The translations under genes were made by a program, and so were the position numbers. From the NCBI RefSeq assembly GCF_010111755.1, contig NC_088951.1, positions 310,001 through 374,000 on the forward strand: DNA of 64,000 bases, given 5' to 3'. The notes below the pieces were generated by a model. That model ran no database searches and was not told where the DNA came from. It was given only the letters and a program-made list of their open reading frames with translations. Shown here in pieces: positions 28,026-38,469 of this stretch (positions within the stretch are counted from its first letter, which is position 1; each line of letters begins with the position of its first letter). This DNA is from Nakaseomyces glabratus (lineage: Eukaryota > Ascomycota > Saccharomycetes > Saccharomycetales > Saccharomycetaceae).

Positions 28026-28660
28026 TTTGTAACGTCTTTATCGTATGCTCATCCACTATCCCGCCCCAATTACTATTAACTTCTGGCAGCCAGCCACTAC
28101 AGAAGACATATATAAAGGGCATTCCATTCAACTATGTGGCATCCAAGCACACAGCTCTTGAACCCCCCGTATAACCTCTCTGTGTCTCAGTACTCAATAA
28201 CGAAAGCCAGGAAGTGCGATACATTTGTACGTACCAGTCACGTTCTATCCATCCCCTTACACGTCCATTCCAGTATATACGCTGACACTAAGCGTATATA
28301 CTGGTACTAAACGTAGTATATTACACAGCATATGCACACATACGTACTACACGATCACAACAAAAATTGTACATTTCGAACGGCAGCTCCACCCGCACAG
28401 ACTCAAATCGCCAGCGACGAATTGACGTTGAAAAAAAAAAGTGAAAAAAAAAAAATTTCAAAAATTTTTTTCACTTGTCCCAGTTAGTTTAAATACCAGC
28501 TAGTCTTTAAACCTTCTCTCTCTCTCTCTCTTCCGTTTTGTAGTTTATAATATATTTCTTTCACTTGAAAACACCAAGGAATAGTCTGCGTTTTAGTATT
28601 TAAATACCGCTTAAATCGATTATTTCATTCAGAACCAACTCAAACAAACAGATATAAAAA
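28026..28660. promoter_or_regulatory. Divergent promoter COI1 / RPP2B
   Basis: A Rap1-like CACCCGCACA lies at 28390-28399. An AT-rich inverted repeat follows at about 28449-28483, with arms of the form AAGTGAAAAAAA and TTTTTTTCACTT. A CT microsatellite lies near 28517-28532. The Rap1 and T-rich arrangement is usual for a ribosomal-protein promoter. Confidence 0.5.
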
Positions 28661-28990
28661 ATGAAGTACTTGGCCGCTTACCTATTGTTGACCCAAGGTG
28701 GTAACGAATCTCCAGCTGCTGCTGACATCAAGAAGGTTATCGAATCTGTTGGTATTGAAGCTGACGAAGCTAGAATCAACGAATTGTTGTCTGCTTTGGA
28801 AGGTAAGTCCTTGGACGAATTGATCGCTGAAGGTCAACAAAAGTTCGCCTCTGTTCCAGTTGGTGGTGCTGCTGCTGGTGGTGCTTCCGCTGCTGCTGGT
28901 GGTGCCGCTGCCGGTGAAGCTGCTGAAGAAAAGGAAGAAGAAGCTGCTGAAGAATCCGATGACGACATGGGTTTCGGTTTGTTCGACTAA
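28661..28990 (+). CDS. RPP2B: Ribosomal stalk protein P2 (Rpp2B)
   Basis: P2-beta is an acidic protein of the 60S stalk that pairs with P1 and recruits translation GTPases such as EF2 (encoded 4 kb downstream). The 109-residue product (110 in yeast) has an N-terminal dimerisation region ([10 protein letters not shown]), an Ala/Gly-rich hinge at about 66-88, and the universal acidic tail ending [11 protein letters not shown]. Codon use is strongly biased toward the optimal yeast set, indicating high expression. Confidence 0.97.
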   Translation: MKYLAAYLLLTQGGNESPAAADIKKVIESVGIEADEARINELLSALEGKSLDELIAEGQQKFASVPVGGAAAGGASAAAGGAAAGEAAEEKEEEAAEESDDDMGFGLFD

Positions 28991-29228
28991 GAAGTTTTTT
29001 GCAAGAATAATTTAACCTTATCTTTCTCTAAACTTTTTATATCTAATAAACTCTTCTCTTTGCTTCACTCTCCCAGGAGTTTGGCTCTAAAAAGGAACAA
29101 TATATGATATAGTTGTATATTTTTTTAACTAAAAACAGAAAACTAATCAATATTTTGCATTTTTTAATTTAAACAGCTAAAAAAAAAGATACTTAATCTT
29201 TAAAGAAGACTTATTCTCTATTATAATA

Positions 29229-29954
29229 CTACATATTATTTATTATATCTGCTAGTTTACCTCGCATTATCGGATCATTCTCCGATTGCTTGTAAGCCTC
29301 TTCAACCACCAAGGAAAGTTCCTTGACTACGCTCTCCAGCTGCCCTTGGTAGTCTATAAAATACTGTCGTATGTCCCCCTCCGAGCTATGCGGGATCGCT
29401 TTGAGCAAGCTCCGCACTGGCTCCAAGTTTATATCCATATCTCTCAGCTCTTGTCTGCTCGCTACAATCTCATTGCACTTATCGATGACATCGTTCTTGA
29501 GGTTGCGGTACTCTCGGAGTAACTGCGCGTTATCATCATCCTCATGTGCGGTATCGGCCAGTTGCAGCTGTGGCAACTTCAGTATATCCTCGATTAAGTC
29601 GTCAATGGCTGCGTTGTGTGAGTGTCCCGCTGGATCCTCAATGCTCTCTCTCAATTCACTGCCTATGGAATGTTTCGGTATGTCACCGATTATGTCCATC
29701 ATCTCAGTCATCGTGCGTAACTTCCACTCGTTCTCCAACTCGTAGACATTCTTCACCAGTAGATCAGTGGAAGTGGTCCGCGTCTTGCTTCTCAGCTTGT
29801 TCCTGTACCCTAACTCCACCAGTTCCTGAACTTCAACGGGCACGGCATCGGAGTCATCTAGGTACTCATTGATGTTAGTCAGCTCGCGCTGCTGTTGCTC
29901 GATGAACCCAGTGATGTCCGCATACACCTGTGATTCTGGGACACTTATATCCAT
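29229..29954 (-). CDS. NKP1: Nkp1, CCAN kinetochore subunit
   Basis: Nkp1 forms a heterodimer with Nkp2 within the Ctf19/CCAN inner kinetochore complex. The 241-residue protein (238 in yeast) is acidic and mostly helical. Matches to yeast Nkp1 include IGDIPKHSIGSELRE near the middle, LIEDILKLPQL, and a C-terminal heptad-like helix region (VVKELSLVVEEAYKQ). Such proteins evolve fast, so similarity is patchy, but the position between RPP2B and ATO3 is that of YDR383C. A PAC element lies about 135 bp upstream. Confidence 0.92.
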   Translation of the reverse strand: MDISVPESQVYADITGFIEQQQRELTNINEYLDDSDAVPVEVQELVELGYRNKLRSKTRTTSTDLLVKNVYELENEWKLRTMTEMMDIIGDIPKHSIGSELRESIEDPAGHSHNAAIDDLIEDILKLPQLQLADTAHEDDDNAQLLREYRNLKNDVIDKCNEIVASRQELRDMDINLEPVRSLLKAIPHSSEGDIRQYFIDYQGQLESVVKELSLVVEEAYKQSENDPIMRGKLADIINNM

Positions 29955-30435
29955 TGCTACTGTAAACTGGTCTTAGCGCTTCTTGTGGCGTGGTTGGTAA
30001 CTATTCGATGTTACCTCTCTTAATTTGCCTTTGTTTTTAATGTTTTGGGTCATTTCTTGTGACAGAGCTTGAAATTTCATCCGCGATCGCGATGAGCTTC
30101 AGTTGTGAAACAAAAGGAACATAGGCATTACATTATTAGAAACTGTATAGTACATATGTAAAAATAAGTTAAGTCGTTAAAGTATTATTATTTGAAAAGA
30201 GCAGATGCTCTTTGTATGAATTAGAGTTATAGGGCTGATAAATAAAAATCAAATCACTAGTGTGTGTGTGTGGGGAAATGCATATTATTATCTTGGAGTC
30301 TGCAGGTCATGGAAAGTGGAACCTTTTTACCAATGCGTGAAGTAAAAATTATGCTATCTTGATGAGCGCAGAGTCTGGAGATGTGTAGATTTTCGGAATA
30401 TAATTAAAAGGGACGAGATGAAGTTAGTTTTGGAT
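29955..30435 (-). promoter_or_regulatory. NKP1 promoter and ATO3 3' flank
   Basis: An exact PAC element (GCGATGAG) lies at 30089-30096, with a TGAAATTTCA palindrome at 30070-30079. A short TG microsatellite occurs at about 30259-30270. No gene is visible. Confidence 0.4.
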
Positions 30436-31242
30436 TTAGTTTGGCATCATGATGGCTCTCAATGGGACGTAAGAGTTCTCCTTTGAGGAGACACAGCAGT
30501 ACAGCATGTAGAAACCACATACACTTGCCAGAATACCGAAATAACCACCTGCCATCTTACAGTTGTTGTCGTTGATGAAGTTACCAATACAAAGCATCAA
30601 AAAGGTGAAGTCTAGGAAGAACAGCAGCAGGAACAGACCCCAAGCGCTCTTTAGGCAGCACATCAACATCAGGAACGTGAACACACACCACGCGGCCAAG
30701 TAGAAACCGATGACGTTGTTCAGCATGTTAGGGTCCTTGTCGTACTCCGAAATGGCGGCCATGGAAGGCACGAAGTCTAAACCGTAACTCAGCCAGAAAC
30801 CACCGAAGGAAGAGAAGACGGTCATGGAGAAAGTGTCACCGATGACAAAACATAGCAGACCTGCGAACAACTCAATAGCACCACCGAACAGCATGTACAT
30901 GGAAATAACGAACTGGTTACTGGTGACACCGCGGACGTTGGCGTTGATCAAGGACAGCACAAGGCAACAGATGGAGAAGGACGCTAGACCCAATGGCACA
31001 GGGTTGGCAAGCTTCTTCACCACTGGGGTATGTTGCTCACGGTGCTCGTCGATACCCAGCGCAGTCAGCAGTTGGGTTCTTCTGTAAGTGTAACCACCGA
31101 GGGTGACGAATTCAGAGTCAGCGTAAATTTCTTGAATAGGTTGTGATCTGCTCTCGGAGACAGTGACACCAGGCAAGGAGACAGCCTTCTCCATGGTGAC
31201 AGGCGCCTTTTCAATATCTATCTGTGAGGATGATGAGCTCAT
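30436..31242 (-). CDS. ATO3: Ato3-like acetate/ammonium transporter (GPR1/FUN34/YaaH family)
   Basis: This is a plasma-membrane member of the acetate uptake transporter family. In yeast the Ato proteins are linked to ammonia export and acetate transport during colony growth. The protein has 268 residues (275 in yeast). The family signature NPVPLGLASFSICC is at about residues 88-101. Six hydrophobic segments follow, and the N-terminal 60 residues are hydrophilic and Ser-rich. The start is the ATG at 31242 (MSSSSSQIDIEKA). ATO3 is chosen by position next to NKP1 (YDR384C). The paralogues ATO1 and ATO2 are elsewhere in yeast. Confidence 0.93.
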   Translation of the reverse strand: MSSSSSQIDIEKAPVTMEKAVSLPGVTVSESRSQPIQEIYADSEFVTLGGYTYRRTQLLTALGIDEHREQHTPVVKKLANPVPLGLASFSICCLVLSLINANVRGVTSNQFVISMYMLFGGAIELFAGLLCFVIGDTFSMTVFSSFGGFWLSYGLDFVPSMAAISEYDKDPNMLNNVIGFYLAAWCVFTFLMLMCCLKSAWGLFLLLFFLDFTFLMLCIGNFINDNNCKMAGGYFGILASVCGFYMLYCCVSSKENSYVPLRAIMMPN

Positions 31243-32115
31243 GTGACTTATATGATTAGTTATTGTGTTTGTGGCTTATCGGTAATATTGTACACAATTT
31301 TTTACGAGTTCTACACTGAATTTACGAGTGCACAAGGGAATTAATAAGGAACAGCCATCTGATCTAGATCAAAAGATCATCGGTATAAATATGAATGGAA
31401 AAATTTTTTTTTGTCTCTGGTGGTTCCTGGCGAAAGAAATTAATCATAGACTCTAATTAAGACAATTCCGGTTTATACCAGTTGAAGCCATTTTCTGGGA
31501 TGGAAAAGCAAATCCTCCATTGAAAGGTCATCCAACGCTGCAAGGGTCCAACATCCCAAATGACCATTGTTCAAACTCTCAATGGTGGGAAGGCAAAGTG
31601 CGCCATACAACGGGAAAAAAAGAAAGAAATAGCTTTTTCACAAGGAAGTCGAAAACCGGAAAAACTCGAAGAACTCGATGGCAGAGAATTGCTTTTTTTT
31701 GTGTGTACCTTAGATAACGCCGCACAAATAGGGTCCAAAAGAAGTAATTTACAGCTTAATTTATCCGTTCTGTGCATCGCTGAGAAAACATGGAACAATG
31801 CGGGATATGGGAAAGAGCAAAGTGAGGGGCAGAGAGACAAGCGTAGGGCCCTTGCTGGGAATCCAAAGCTCGAATATTGCGCGTGGCGGTGCGACGGAAT
31901 TGAAAGTGGGGAGCCGTCAAGTCAGTAAGCTCCAGGTCTTCTTTTCGTCTTCTACATTTGGATGTTTAGCAACTTACAAAAGAGGGTCACTGCTGTAGAG
32001 GCATCCCCCCTCCGTCTTGTATCTCCGTTGCTAGAGAAGGTCGAGGGAGGGGGGGAGAGAGAAGAAGCAAAGAGGTCTCCGCATGCCCTTGGCCTGCACG
32101 GATTATTACATAGGT

Positions 32116-32146
32116 AGGTATATGGGCGCAATGCGCCCATATACCT
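32116..32146. repeat. Perfect 15-bp inverted repeat, 1-bp centre
   Basis: AGGTATATGGGCGCA at 32116-32130 is followed by one base and its exact reverse complement at 32132-32146. It can form a cruciform or is a symmetric protein site. Nothing I know as a factor site matches it. Confidence 0.9.
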
Positions 32147-32318
32147 CTACTGCAAATCCACAACACATACACATACACCCAATTTGGATCAATCCAGTTC
32201 TTATATATAAGTATATCATCTCATATCAACTCTCTTGCGCATACAAATCTTATATGTGGGAATGTGTCATGTGTTAGGGTAGTTATCATCCCCCTCCAAT
32301 AGCCAAAAAGCAATTCCA

Positions 32319-32357
32319 GCGTAGGTACCAGAATGGGTGCTGTTCTGGTACCTACGC
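32319..32357. repeat. Perfect 15-bp inverted repeat, 9-nt loop
   Basis: GCGTAGGTACCAGAA at 32319-32333 pairs perfectly with its reverse complement at 32343-32357, leaving a 9-nt loop. It lies 170 bp from the palindrome at 32116-32146. Confidence 0.9.
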
Positions 32358-32855
32358 CACTCTTCTCCCTTTGCACATCCCCCCCCCAGGCAGAAGCTTT
32401 CTCTCTCTCCCCCCGAGCTCCGTCTAGAGCTAGGACAGGTGTAATTGCCAGCAGGGCAGCATCACGATTCTACCGTCCGGGTTCCCCCCCCCTCCCCCAC
32501 GCTCTACGATGGCAACCCAAGACACGAGAAGGCTAAGACACGCCCGTAGAACATGTAGAACATCAGCATCTGTTGAAGAAAAAGAGTGGGAGAAGGGATG
32601 GAAAAACAGGAATCTCTCAGAGACACCCGCACAACTGTTCCAAGTTGCAAATGCAGCCTTTCTCTCCTTCCGCTTCACAGAGACTTTTTTCACTTGAAAT
32701 TTGCAAAAAAATTATTCATAGAACAATCAAAACTGACAACTATACAGATAGGAATAGACACTAAGGACAATTGTACCCTAGGGAGTTCAGGACAAAGACC
32801 AGTGTAGTACTTGCAAGACTGTAAGATTAAAGTCAAAAAAACTAGTAAGAGTAAA

Positions 32856-32911
32856 AGCACAAAGCACAAAGCACAAAGCACAAAGCACAAAGCTGAAAGC
32901 TGAAAGCTGAA
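32856..32911 (+). repeat. 7-bp tandem repeat, AGCACAA x5 then AGCTGAA x3
   Basis: Eight exact tandem 7-bp units: five AGCACAA (32856-32890) and three AGCTGAA (32891-32911). It lies 314 bp before the EFT2 ATG, probably within or near the transcribed leader. Confidence 0.95.
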
Positions 32912-33224
32912 AGCAAAGGTGAAAGTGATGAAGTAAAAAGTAAAGAGCAGTTTGCAAATTGAATGTTCAAAAAAGTTGTAGAAAGTTGTTCAATAAGTGA
33001 ATGGGTACCTCCTTTGAGACTCTTGTATTCGTGTTGTGTAATGTTAATGATATTCTAACGTTAAAATTTTTTGTCCTCTAAAAATTTTTCTTATAAAAAC
33101 TTTCTACTTAAGAGTTACTTCTTTAGTTCTTTATATAAGAAAGGCTTTTTTTTATTAATTTCAGGTTTTTCTTTTGTTCACAATTGAAACTAACCAACAC
33201 CAACAACAACTACTATAACACAAG

Positions 33225-35753
33225 ATGGTTGCTTTCACTGTTGACCAAATGCGTTCCCTGATGGACAAGGTTACCAATGTGCGTAACATGTCCGTCATTG
33301 CCCATGTCGATCACGGTAAGTCTACTTTGACCGATTCTTTGGTGCAAAAGGCTGGTATTATCTCAGCTGCCAAGGCTGGTGAAGCCCGTTTCATGGATAC
33401 CAGAAAGGATGAACAAGAAAGAGGTATCACCATCAAGTCTACCGCTATTTCTTTGTACTCTGACTTGCCAGAAGAAGATGTCAAGGAAATCCCACAAAAG
33501 TCTGACGGTAACTCTTTCTTGATTAACTTGATCGACTCCCCAGGTCACGTTGACTTCTCCTCTGAAGTTACCGCTGCCTTGCGTGTTACTGATGGTGCTT
33601 TGGTCGTCGTCGACACTGTTGAAGGTGTCTGTGTCCAAACCGAAACCGTCTTGAGACAAGCTTTGGGTGAAAGAATCAAGCCTGTTGTCTGTATCAACAA
33701 GGTCGACAGAGCTTTGCTAGAATTGCAAGTCTCCAAGGAAGATTTGTACCAATCTTTCTCCAGAACCGTTGAATCCGTCAACGTTATCATCTCCACTTAC
33801 TCTGACGAAGTCTTGGGTGACGTTCAAGTCTACCCATCCAAGGGTACCGTGGCTTTCGGTTCCGGTTTGCACGGTTGGGCTTTCACCATCCGTCAATTCG
33901 CCACCAGATACGCTAAGAAGTTCGGTGTCGACAAGCAAAAGATGATGGAAAGATTGTGGGGTGACTCTTTCTTCAACCCAAAGACCAAGAAGTGGACTAA
34001 CAAGGAAACCGACACTGACGGTAAGCCATTGGAAAGAGCTTTCAACATGTTCGTCTTGGACCCAATCTTCAGATTGTTTGCTGCTATCATGAACTTCAAG
34101 AAGGACGAAATCCCAACCTTGTTGGAAAAGTTGGAAATCAACTTGAAGTCCGATGAAAAGGACTTGGAAGGTAAGGCTTTGCTAAAGGTTGTCATGAGAA
34201 AGTTCTTGCCAGCTGCTGACGCTTTGCTAGAAATGATCGTCATGCACTTGCCATCTCCAGTCACCGCTCAAAACTACAGAGCTGAACAATTGTACGAAGG
34301 TCCAGCTGACGATGCTAACTGTATCGCCATCAAGAAGTGTGACCCAACCGCTGATTTGATGTTGTACGTCTCCAAGATGGTTCCAACCTCCGATAAGGGT
34401 AGATTCTACGCCTTCGGTAGAGTCTTCGCCGGTACCGTCAAGTCCGGTCAAAAGATCAGAATCCAAGGTCCAAACTACGTCCCAGGTAAGAAGGACGATT
34501 TGTTCCTAAAGGCCGTCCAAAGAGTCGTCCTAATGATGGGTTCCAGAGTTGAACCAATCGATGACTGTCCAGCCGGTAACATTGTCGGTTTGGTCGGTAT
34601 CGATCAATTCTTGTTGAAGACTGGTACTTTGACCACTTCCGAAACCGCTTACAACATGAAGGTCATGAAGTTCTCTGTCTCTCCAGTTGTCCAAGTTGCC
34701 GTCGACGTCAAGAACGCTAACGATTTGCCAAAGTTGGTCGAAGGTTTGAAGAGATTGTCCAAGTCTGACCCATGTGTCTTGACTCAAATGTCCGAATCCG
34801 GTGAACACATTGTCGCTGGTACCGGTGAATTGCATTTGGAAATTTGTTTGCAAGATTTGGAAAACGAACACGCTGGTATTCCATTGAAGATCTCCCCACC
34901 AGTTGTCGCCTACAGAGAAACTGTCGAAGCTGAATCTTCTCAAGTTGCTTTGTCCAAGTCTCCAAACAAGCATAACAGAATCTACTTGAAGGCTGAACCA
35001 ATGGACGAAGAAGTCTCCTTGGCTATCGAACAAGGTAAGATCAACCCAAGAGACGATTTCAAGGCCAGAGCTAGAGTTATGGCTGACGAATACGGCTGGG
35101 ATGTCACTGACGCCAGAAAGATCTGGTGTTTCGGTCCAGACGGTAACGGTCCAAACTTGGTTGTTGACCAAACTAAGGCTGTCCAATACTTGAACGAAAT
35201 CAAGGACTCCGTCGTCTCTGCCTTCCAATGGGCTACCAAGGAAGGTCCAATCTTGGGTGAAACCATGAGATCCGTCAGAGTTAACATCTTGGATGTTACC
35301 TTGCACGCTGATGCTATCCACAGAGGTGCTGGTCAAATCATGCCAACCATGAGAAGAGCTACTTACGCTGGTTTCTTGTTGGCTGAACCAAAGATTCAAG
35401 AACCTGTTTTCTTGGTCGAAATTCAATGTCCAGAACAAGCTGTCGGTGGTATCTACTCCGTCTTGAACAAGAAGAGAGGTCAAGTTGTCTCTGAAGAACA
35501 AAGACCAGGTACTCCATTGTTCACCGTCAAGGCTTACTTGCCAGTTAACGAATCTTTCGGTTTCACTGGTGAACTAAGACAAGCTACTGGTGGTCAAGCT
35601 TTCCCACAAATGGTCTTCGACCACTGGGCTACTCTAAACTCCGACCCATTGGACCCAACTTCCAAGGCTGGTGAAATTGTCACTGCTGCCCGTAAGAGAC
35701 ACGGTATGAAGGAAGAAGTTCCAGGCTGGCAAGAATACTACGACAAATTGTAA
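33225..35753 (+). CDS. EFT2: Translation elongation factor 2 (EF2)
   Basis: EF2 is the GTPase that drives ribosomal translocation. The 842-residue product equals the yeast length. The G1 loop is AHVDHGKST near residues 25-33, the effector loop is ERGITI, G3 is DSPGHVDF, and G4 is NKVD. The diphthamide site is His699 in DAIHRGAGQ, so the protein is a substrate of the diphthamide pathway. Codons are almost entirely of the optimal set (GGT, GTC, AAG, TTG), marking one of the most highly expressed genes. S. cerevisiae has two identical copies, EFT1 and EFT2. The context ATO3-EFT2-MUS81 is that of EFT2 (YDR385W). Confidence 0.98.
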   Translation: MVAFTVDQMRSLMDKVTNVRNMSVIAHVDHGKSTLTDSLVQKAGIISAAKAGEARFMDTRKDEQERGITIKSTAISLYSDLPEEDVKEIPQKSDGNSFLINLIDSPGHVDFSSEVTAALRVTDGALVVVDTVEGVCVQTETVLRQALGERIKPVVCINKVDRALLELQVSKEDLYQSFSRTVESVNVIISTYSDEVLGDVQVYPSKGTVAFGSGLHGWAFTIRQFATRYAKKFGVDKQKMMERLWGDSFFNPKTKKWTNKETDTDGKPLERAFNMFVLDPIFRLFAAIMNFKKDEIPTLLEKLEINLKSDEKDLEGKALLKVVMRKFLPAADALLEMIVMHLPSPVTAQNYRAEQLYEGPADDANCIAIKKCDPTADLMLYVSKMVPTSDKGRFYAFGRVFAGTVKSGQKIRIQGPNYVPGKKDDLFLKAVQRVVLMMGSRVEPIDDCPAGNIVGLVGIDQFLLKTGTLTTSETAYNMKVMKFSVSPVVQVAVDVKNANDLPKLVEGLKRLSKSDPCVLTQMSESGEHIVAGTGELHLEICLQDLENEHAGIPLKISPPVVAYRETVEAESSQVALSKSPNKHNRIYLKAEPMDEEVSLAIEQGKINPRDDFKARARVMADEYGWDVTDARKIWCFGPDGNGPNLVVDQTKAVQYLNEIKDSVVSAFQWATKEGPILGETMRSVRVNILDVTLHADAIHRGAGQIMPTMRRATYAGFLLAEPKIQEPVFLVEIQCPEQAVGGIYSVLNKKRGQVVSEEQRPGTPLFTVKAYLPVNESFGFTGELRQATGGQAFPQMVFDHWATLNSDPLDPTSKAGEIVTAARKRHGMKEEVPGWQEYYDKL

Positions 35754-36226
35754 GAAGGATAAAAAAAGAGTAGAAATATGTGGAGTTGCTCTCGGTGTGC
35801 TCCAATTTAATGAAATTTGTTTTCTCTTTTATTAATACACATACTTAGTATATCTCCATACTTGGATTTTTCTTTTCGACTTTTTGTTTGTAGTTTATAT
35901 AATTCATATTATTTAAAAATATATTTTAAAAAATAAGTGTCATCTTTAATATTTGTCTGTTTAGAATACTTGATAGAGTATTGCAGGAAATTGAATTTAT
36001 TATACACTATGCTTGTTCTTTTGTAGTCCTAGTCAGGACTTATTGAACTTTGGGTGACTTTGGGCATCGCGACTTTTTCAAGTGATGCGATGCTTTCTGT
36101 GGATCATTGATTTTTTCACTCTTGATAGAAGAGAAACACTTGTGAAGTGAGCTATTATAACTTTGCTGGAAGTTAAAGACAGGAACTTGACTGATCATCA
36201 TTACAGTTCAAGGACATTGTCAGCAA
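35754..36226 (+). promoter_or_regulatory. EFT2 3' flank and MUS81 promoter
   Basis: This 473-bp AT-rich gap has a short sequence symmetric around GCATCGC/GCGATGC near 36064-36090. I see no gene or well-defined factor site. Confidence 0.35.
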
Positions 36227-38113
36227 ATGCTACCAGATAATTTAAAGGACCTCTATGTACAATGGCTGCAAGAACTGATAGATAGTTTATCCGAGAAGCA
36301 AGAACAACTGATAAACACTTACTCAAAGGCAAAGAAGAATCTAATCGATCATGACGGTGTTTTTTATTATCCAAAAGATTTGCTGAAAGTTAAAGGAATT
36401 GGTGCTACCATTGCGAAAAGACTAGAGGCTCGTCTTGTTAAGCATTGTGAGGAAATTGGAGTTGATGTTCCCAGAAAACAACTGCCAATTGATAATGGAA
36501 CACAAGGAAGCAAGTCACTCAAAAGAGTACGAACACAACTGCGTATTGATGGTATAAATACTAATGATACTGATATTAATAAACCTGTAAGGAAAAAGCG
36601 GAAATATATTCCAAAGAAAAGGTCTGGTGCATATGCAATATTGTTAGCATTGCTTGAACTTGGAGCTCAGAACAAAGGTGTGATAAAGCCGGACATCATA
36701 GAAGCAGCTCAAAAGTATACTGATCATAGTATGACACCAAATTATACTACAAAGGAATTTTACAGTGCATGGTCGTCAATTGCCCAACTAAAAAAGCATG
36801 AGCTTGTCCTAATTGAGGGTCGACCGCAACAATATACTTTAACCGAGGAGGGGTTACAGTTAGCAGATACTTTACGGCTGGCCGATGGTATTGATATTGA
36901 TGGAAAATCAATAGCAAGTAGTATGGATACAAATAATGCTTATTATAGTGATGAGCATACAGCAGATTTTTCTGCATTAAAACATGATCTGTCAGGTTTG
37001 ACATGCGCTCCAATTAAAGATGGTACCAATTCATCAGGGAACTATTCTATTCTTGAGAAAACATTTGGAAGTCAAGATTTTAATGTAAGACATCATGAAA
37101 TTGGCATGGTTCAGCGATCGCATACTTTTGGTAATGGTGACTCTAATAACTCTATTGAACCACTCCCTAGAGATACTTCTGAATTCACAACACAGCCTTC
37201 ATTAATACAAAGAAGAAGATTCGAGAGTGTAAGTTATGAGCTGTGGCAACCAGGAACGTATGAAATATATCCTGTAATAGATCACAGAGAAGTACGTTCA
37301 CATTCTGATAGAGAGTTCTTCTTTAATGCATTCAAAGCTAGAGACATGAAATCAGAGATAAGGCAGTTGTCTTTGGGTGATATTATTTGGGTAGCAAAAA
37401 ATAAAACTACGGGTCAGCAATGCATTCTAAACACAATTATTGAGCGGAAGCGACTAGATGATTTAGCTATGAGTATAAGAGATAATAGATTCATGGAACA
37501 AAAAAACAGACTTGAAAAGTCAGGTTGTAAGCACAAATACTATCTAATTGAGGAAACTATTGGTTCATCAATTGGTAATATGGCAGATGCATTGAAAACT
37601 ACTTTATGGATCATATTAGTTTACTACAGATTTTCAATGATTCGCACAGTTAATGCTGAGGACAGTGTGGATAAATTGCATGCTCTTCATACAGTTATTT
37701 GTGAGAGCTATAAACACAAAGCTCTTGTTGTACTATATCCGACCGATTTGAAAAGTCAAGATCATTACAGAGGCATACTAAGCATATTCCAAAATGAATT
37801 TGAAAGATCAGGTAACCTAGAATGTTGTCATACTTTTGACACATTTCAAGATATTATGGGAAAACGAGAGTTGAAGACAATCAAGGAGATAACTATTCAT
37901 ATTCTAATGTTAGTCAGAGGAGTGTCGCTTGAGAAAGCTGTGTTTATACAAAGGCATTTCCCAACCCTGAATCATCTTCTTAATGCCTACAGAAAATGTA
38001 ATAGCCAAATGGAGGCTAAATTAATGATGTTTCAAAAGTTTGGAAATGCGCCAGGTGCCAAAAAAATAACGAAGCAACTATCTGAAAAGCTAGCTGAAAC
38101 ATTTGCTTTTTGA
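36227..38113 (+). CDS. MUS81: Mus81, catalytic subunit of the Mus81-Mms4 endonuclease
   Basis: Mus81 is the XPF-family nuclease subunit that, with Mms4, cuts 3' flaps, replication forks and nicked Holliday junctions. The protein is 628 residues (632 in yeast). An N-terminal helix-hairpin-helix region includes LLKVKGIGATIAKRLEAR near residues 55-72. A winged-helix segment lies around 135-215. The ERCC4 nuclease core has Asp352 in VIDHREVRS and the ERKRxxD motif at 406-412 (ERKRLDD), so it should be active. The C-terminal tandem HhH lies around 535-620. Codon use is AT-rich and non-optimal, as for a low-abundance protein. Position matches YDR386W, the last gene of the chromosome IV-like block. 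Confidence 0.97.
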   Translation: MLPDNLKDLYVQWLQELIDSLSEKQEQLINTYSKAKKNLIDHDGVFYYPKDLLKVKGIGATIAKRLEARLVKHCEEIGVDVPRKQLPIDNGTQGSKSLKRVRTQLRIDGINTNDTDINKPVRKKRKYIPKKRSGAYAILLALLELGAQNKGVIKPDIIEAAQKYTDHSMTPNYTTKEFYSAWSSIAQLKKHELVLIEGRPQQYTLTEEGLQLADTLRLADGIDIDGKSIASSMDTNNAYYSDEHTADFSALKHDLSGLTCAPIKDGTNSSGNYSILEKTFGSQDFNVRHHEIGMVQRSHTFGNGDSNNSIEPLPRDTSEFTTQPSLIQRRRFESVSYELWQPGTYEIYPVIDHREVRSHSDREFFFNAFKARDMKSEIRQLSLGDIIWVAKNKTTGQQCILNTIIERKRLDDLAMSIRDNRFMEQKNRLEKSGCKHKYYLIEETIGSSIGNMADALKTTLWIILVYYRFSMIRTVNAEDSVDKLHALHTVICESYKHKALVVLYPTDLKSQDHYRGILSIFQNEFERSGNLECCHTFDTFQDIMGKRELKTIKEITIHILMLVRGVSLEKAVFIQRHFPTLNHLLNAYRKCNSQMEAKLMMFQKFGNAPGAKKITKQLSEKLAETFAF

Positions 38114-38469
38114 TTTAATACGTTTCATTTTCCCTTTGCTGCTCCGGTTGCGCAATTTGATACACTACTGCATAAGTCATTTATTTCTATATTTTTACAA
38201 TTATATGGTGCATTGATTCACATATTCATTGAACATAAGTGCTACCCCATGGAGCTTCTCACAATTACTGAAGTGACCTATTCACTTTCTCGAAAATGCA
38301 GAGCAGTCTTTTGGAAAACGCAATAATATAAAATTATAGTTTATATATATAATTTTTTAGTACATAAAAAATTATTGAAAAATAATGGGTTCATTTTTAA
38401 ATGATGAAGTATTTTCTTTTTTGAGTGTGTATTAGGATTTATGTAAAAAATATGCCAAAACTAATTGAT
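38114..38469. other. Convergent intergenic region MUS81 / RPL19
   Basis: These 356 bp of AT-rich sequence lie between convergent genes and mark the junction of two synteny blocks. There is no mobile-element remnant or tRNA gene at the junction that I can see. Confidence 0.4.

Larger units (their letters stand above)
31243..33224 (+). promoter_or_regulatory. Unusually long EFT2 upstream region
   Basis: This is the longest gap in the window (1.98 kb), between divergent ATO3 and EFT2. It has GC-rich stretches with C-runs and G-runs (for example near 32007, 32047, 32385 and 32485), a partial Rap1-like ACACCC at 32175-32180, two perfect inverted repeats, and a 7-bp tandem repeat (separate entries). 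Frames here are short and have no recognisable product. It probably holds the EFT2 promoter with a long 5' leader, and possibly an untranslated RNA. Confidence 0.5.

Noticed and set aside
31520..32697. Several frames of 60-122 codons upstream of EFT2
   Set aside because: They overlap one another on both strands, are low-complexity or Ser/Pro-rich, and none resembles a known protein.
34530..35501. Antisense open frame of 323 codons inside EFT2
   Set aside because: It is a shadow created by the extreme codon bias of EFT2. The antisense product has no recognisable domain.
36227..38113. CTG-clade (alternative code) origin
   Set aside because: Gene order, single short introns and protein similarity are those of Saccharomycetaceae. 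CTG codons fall at Leu positions in conserved proteins such as Ypr1 and Aro10.
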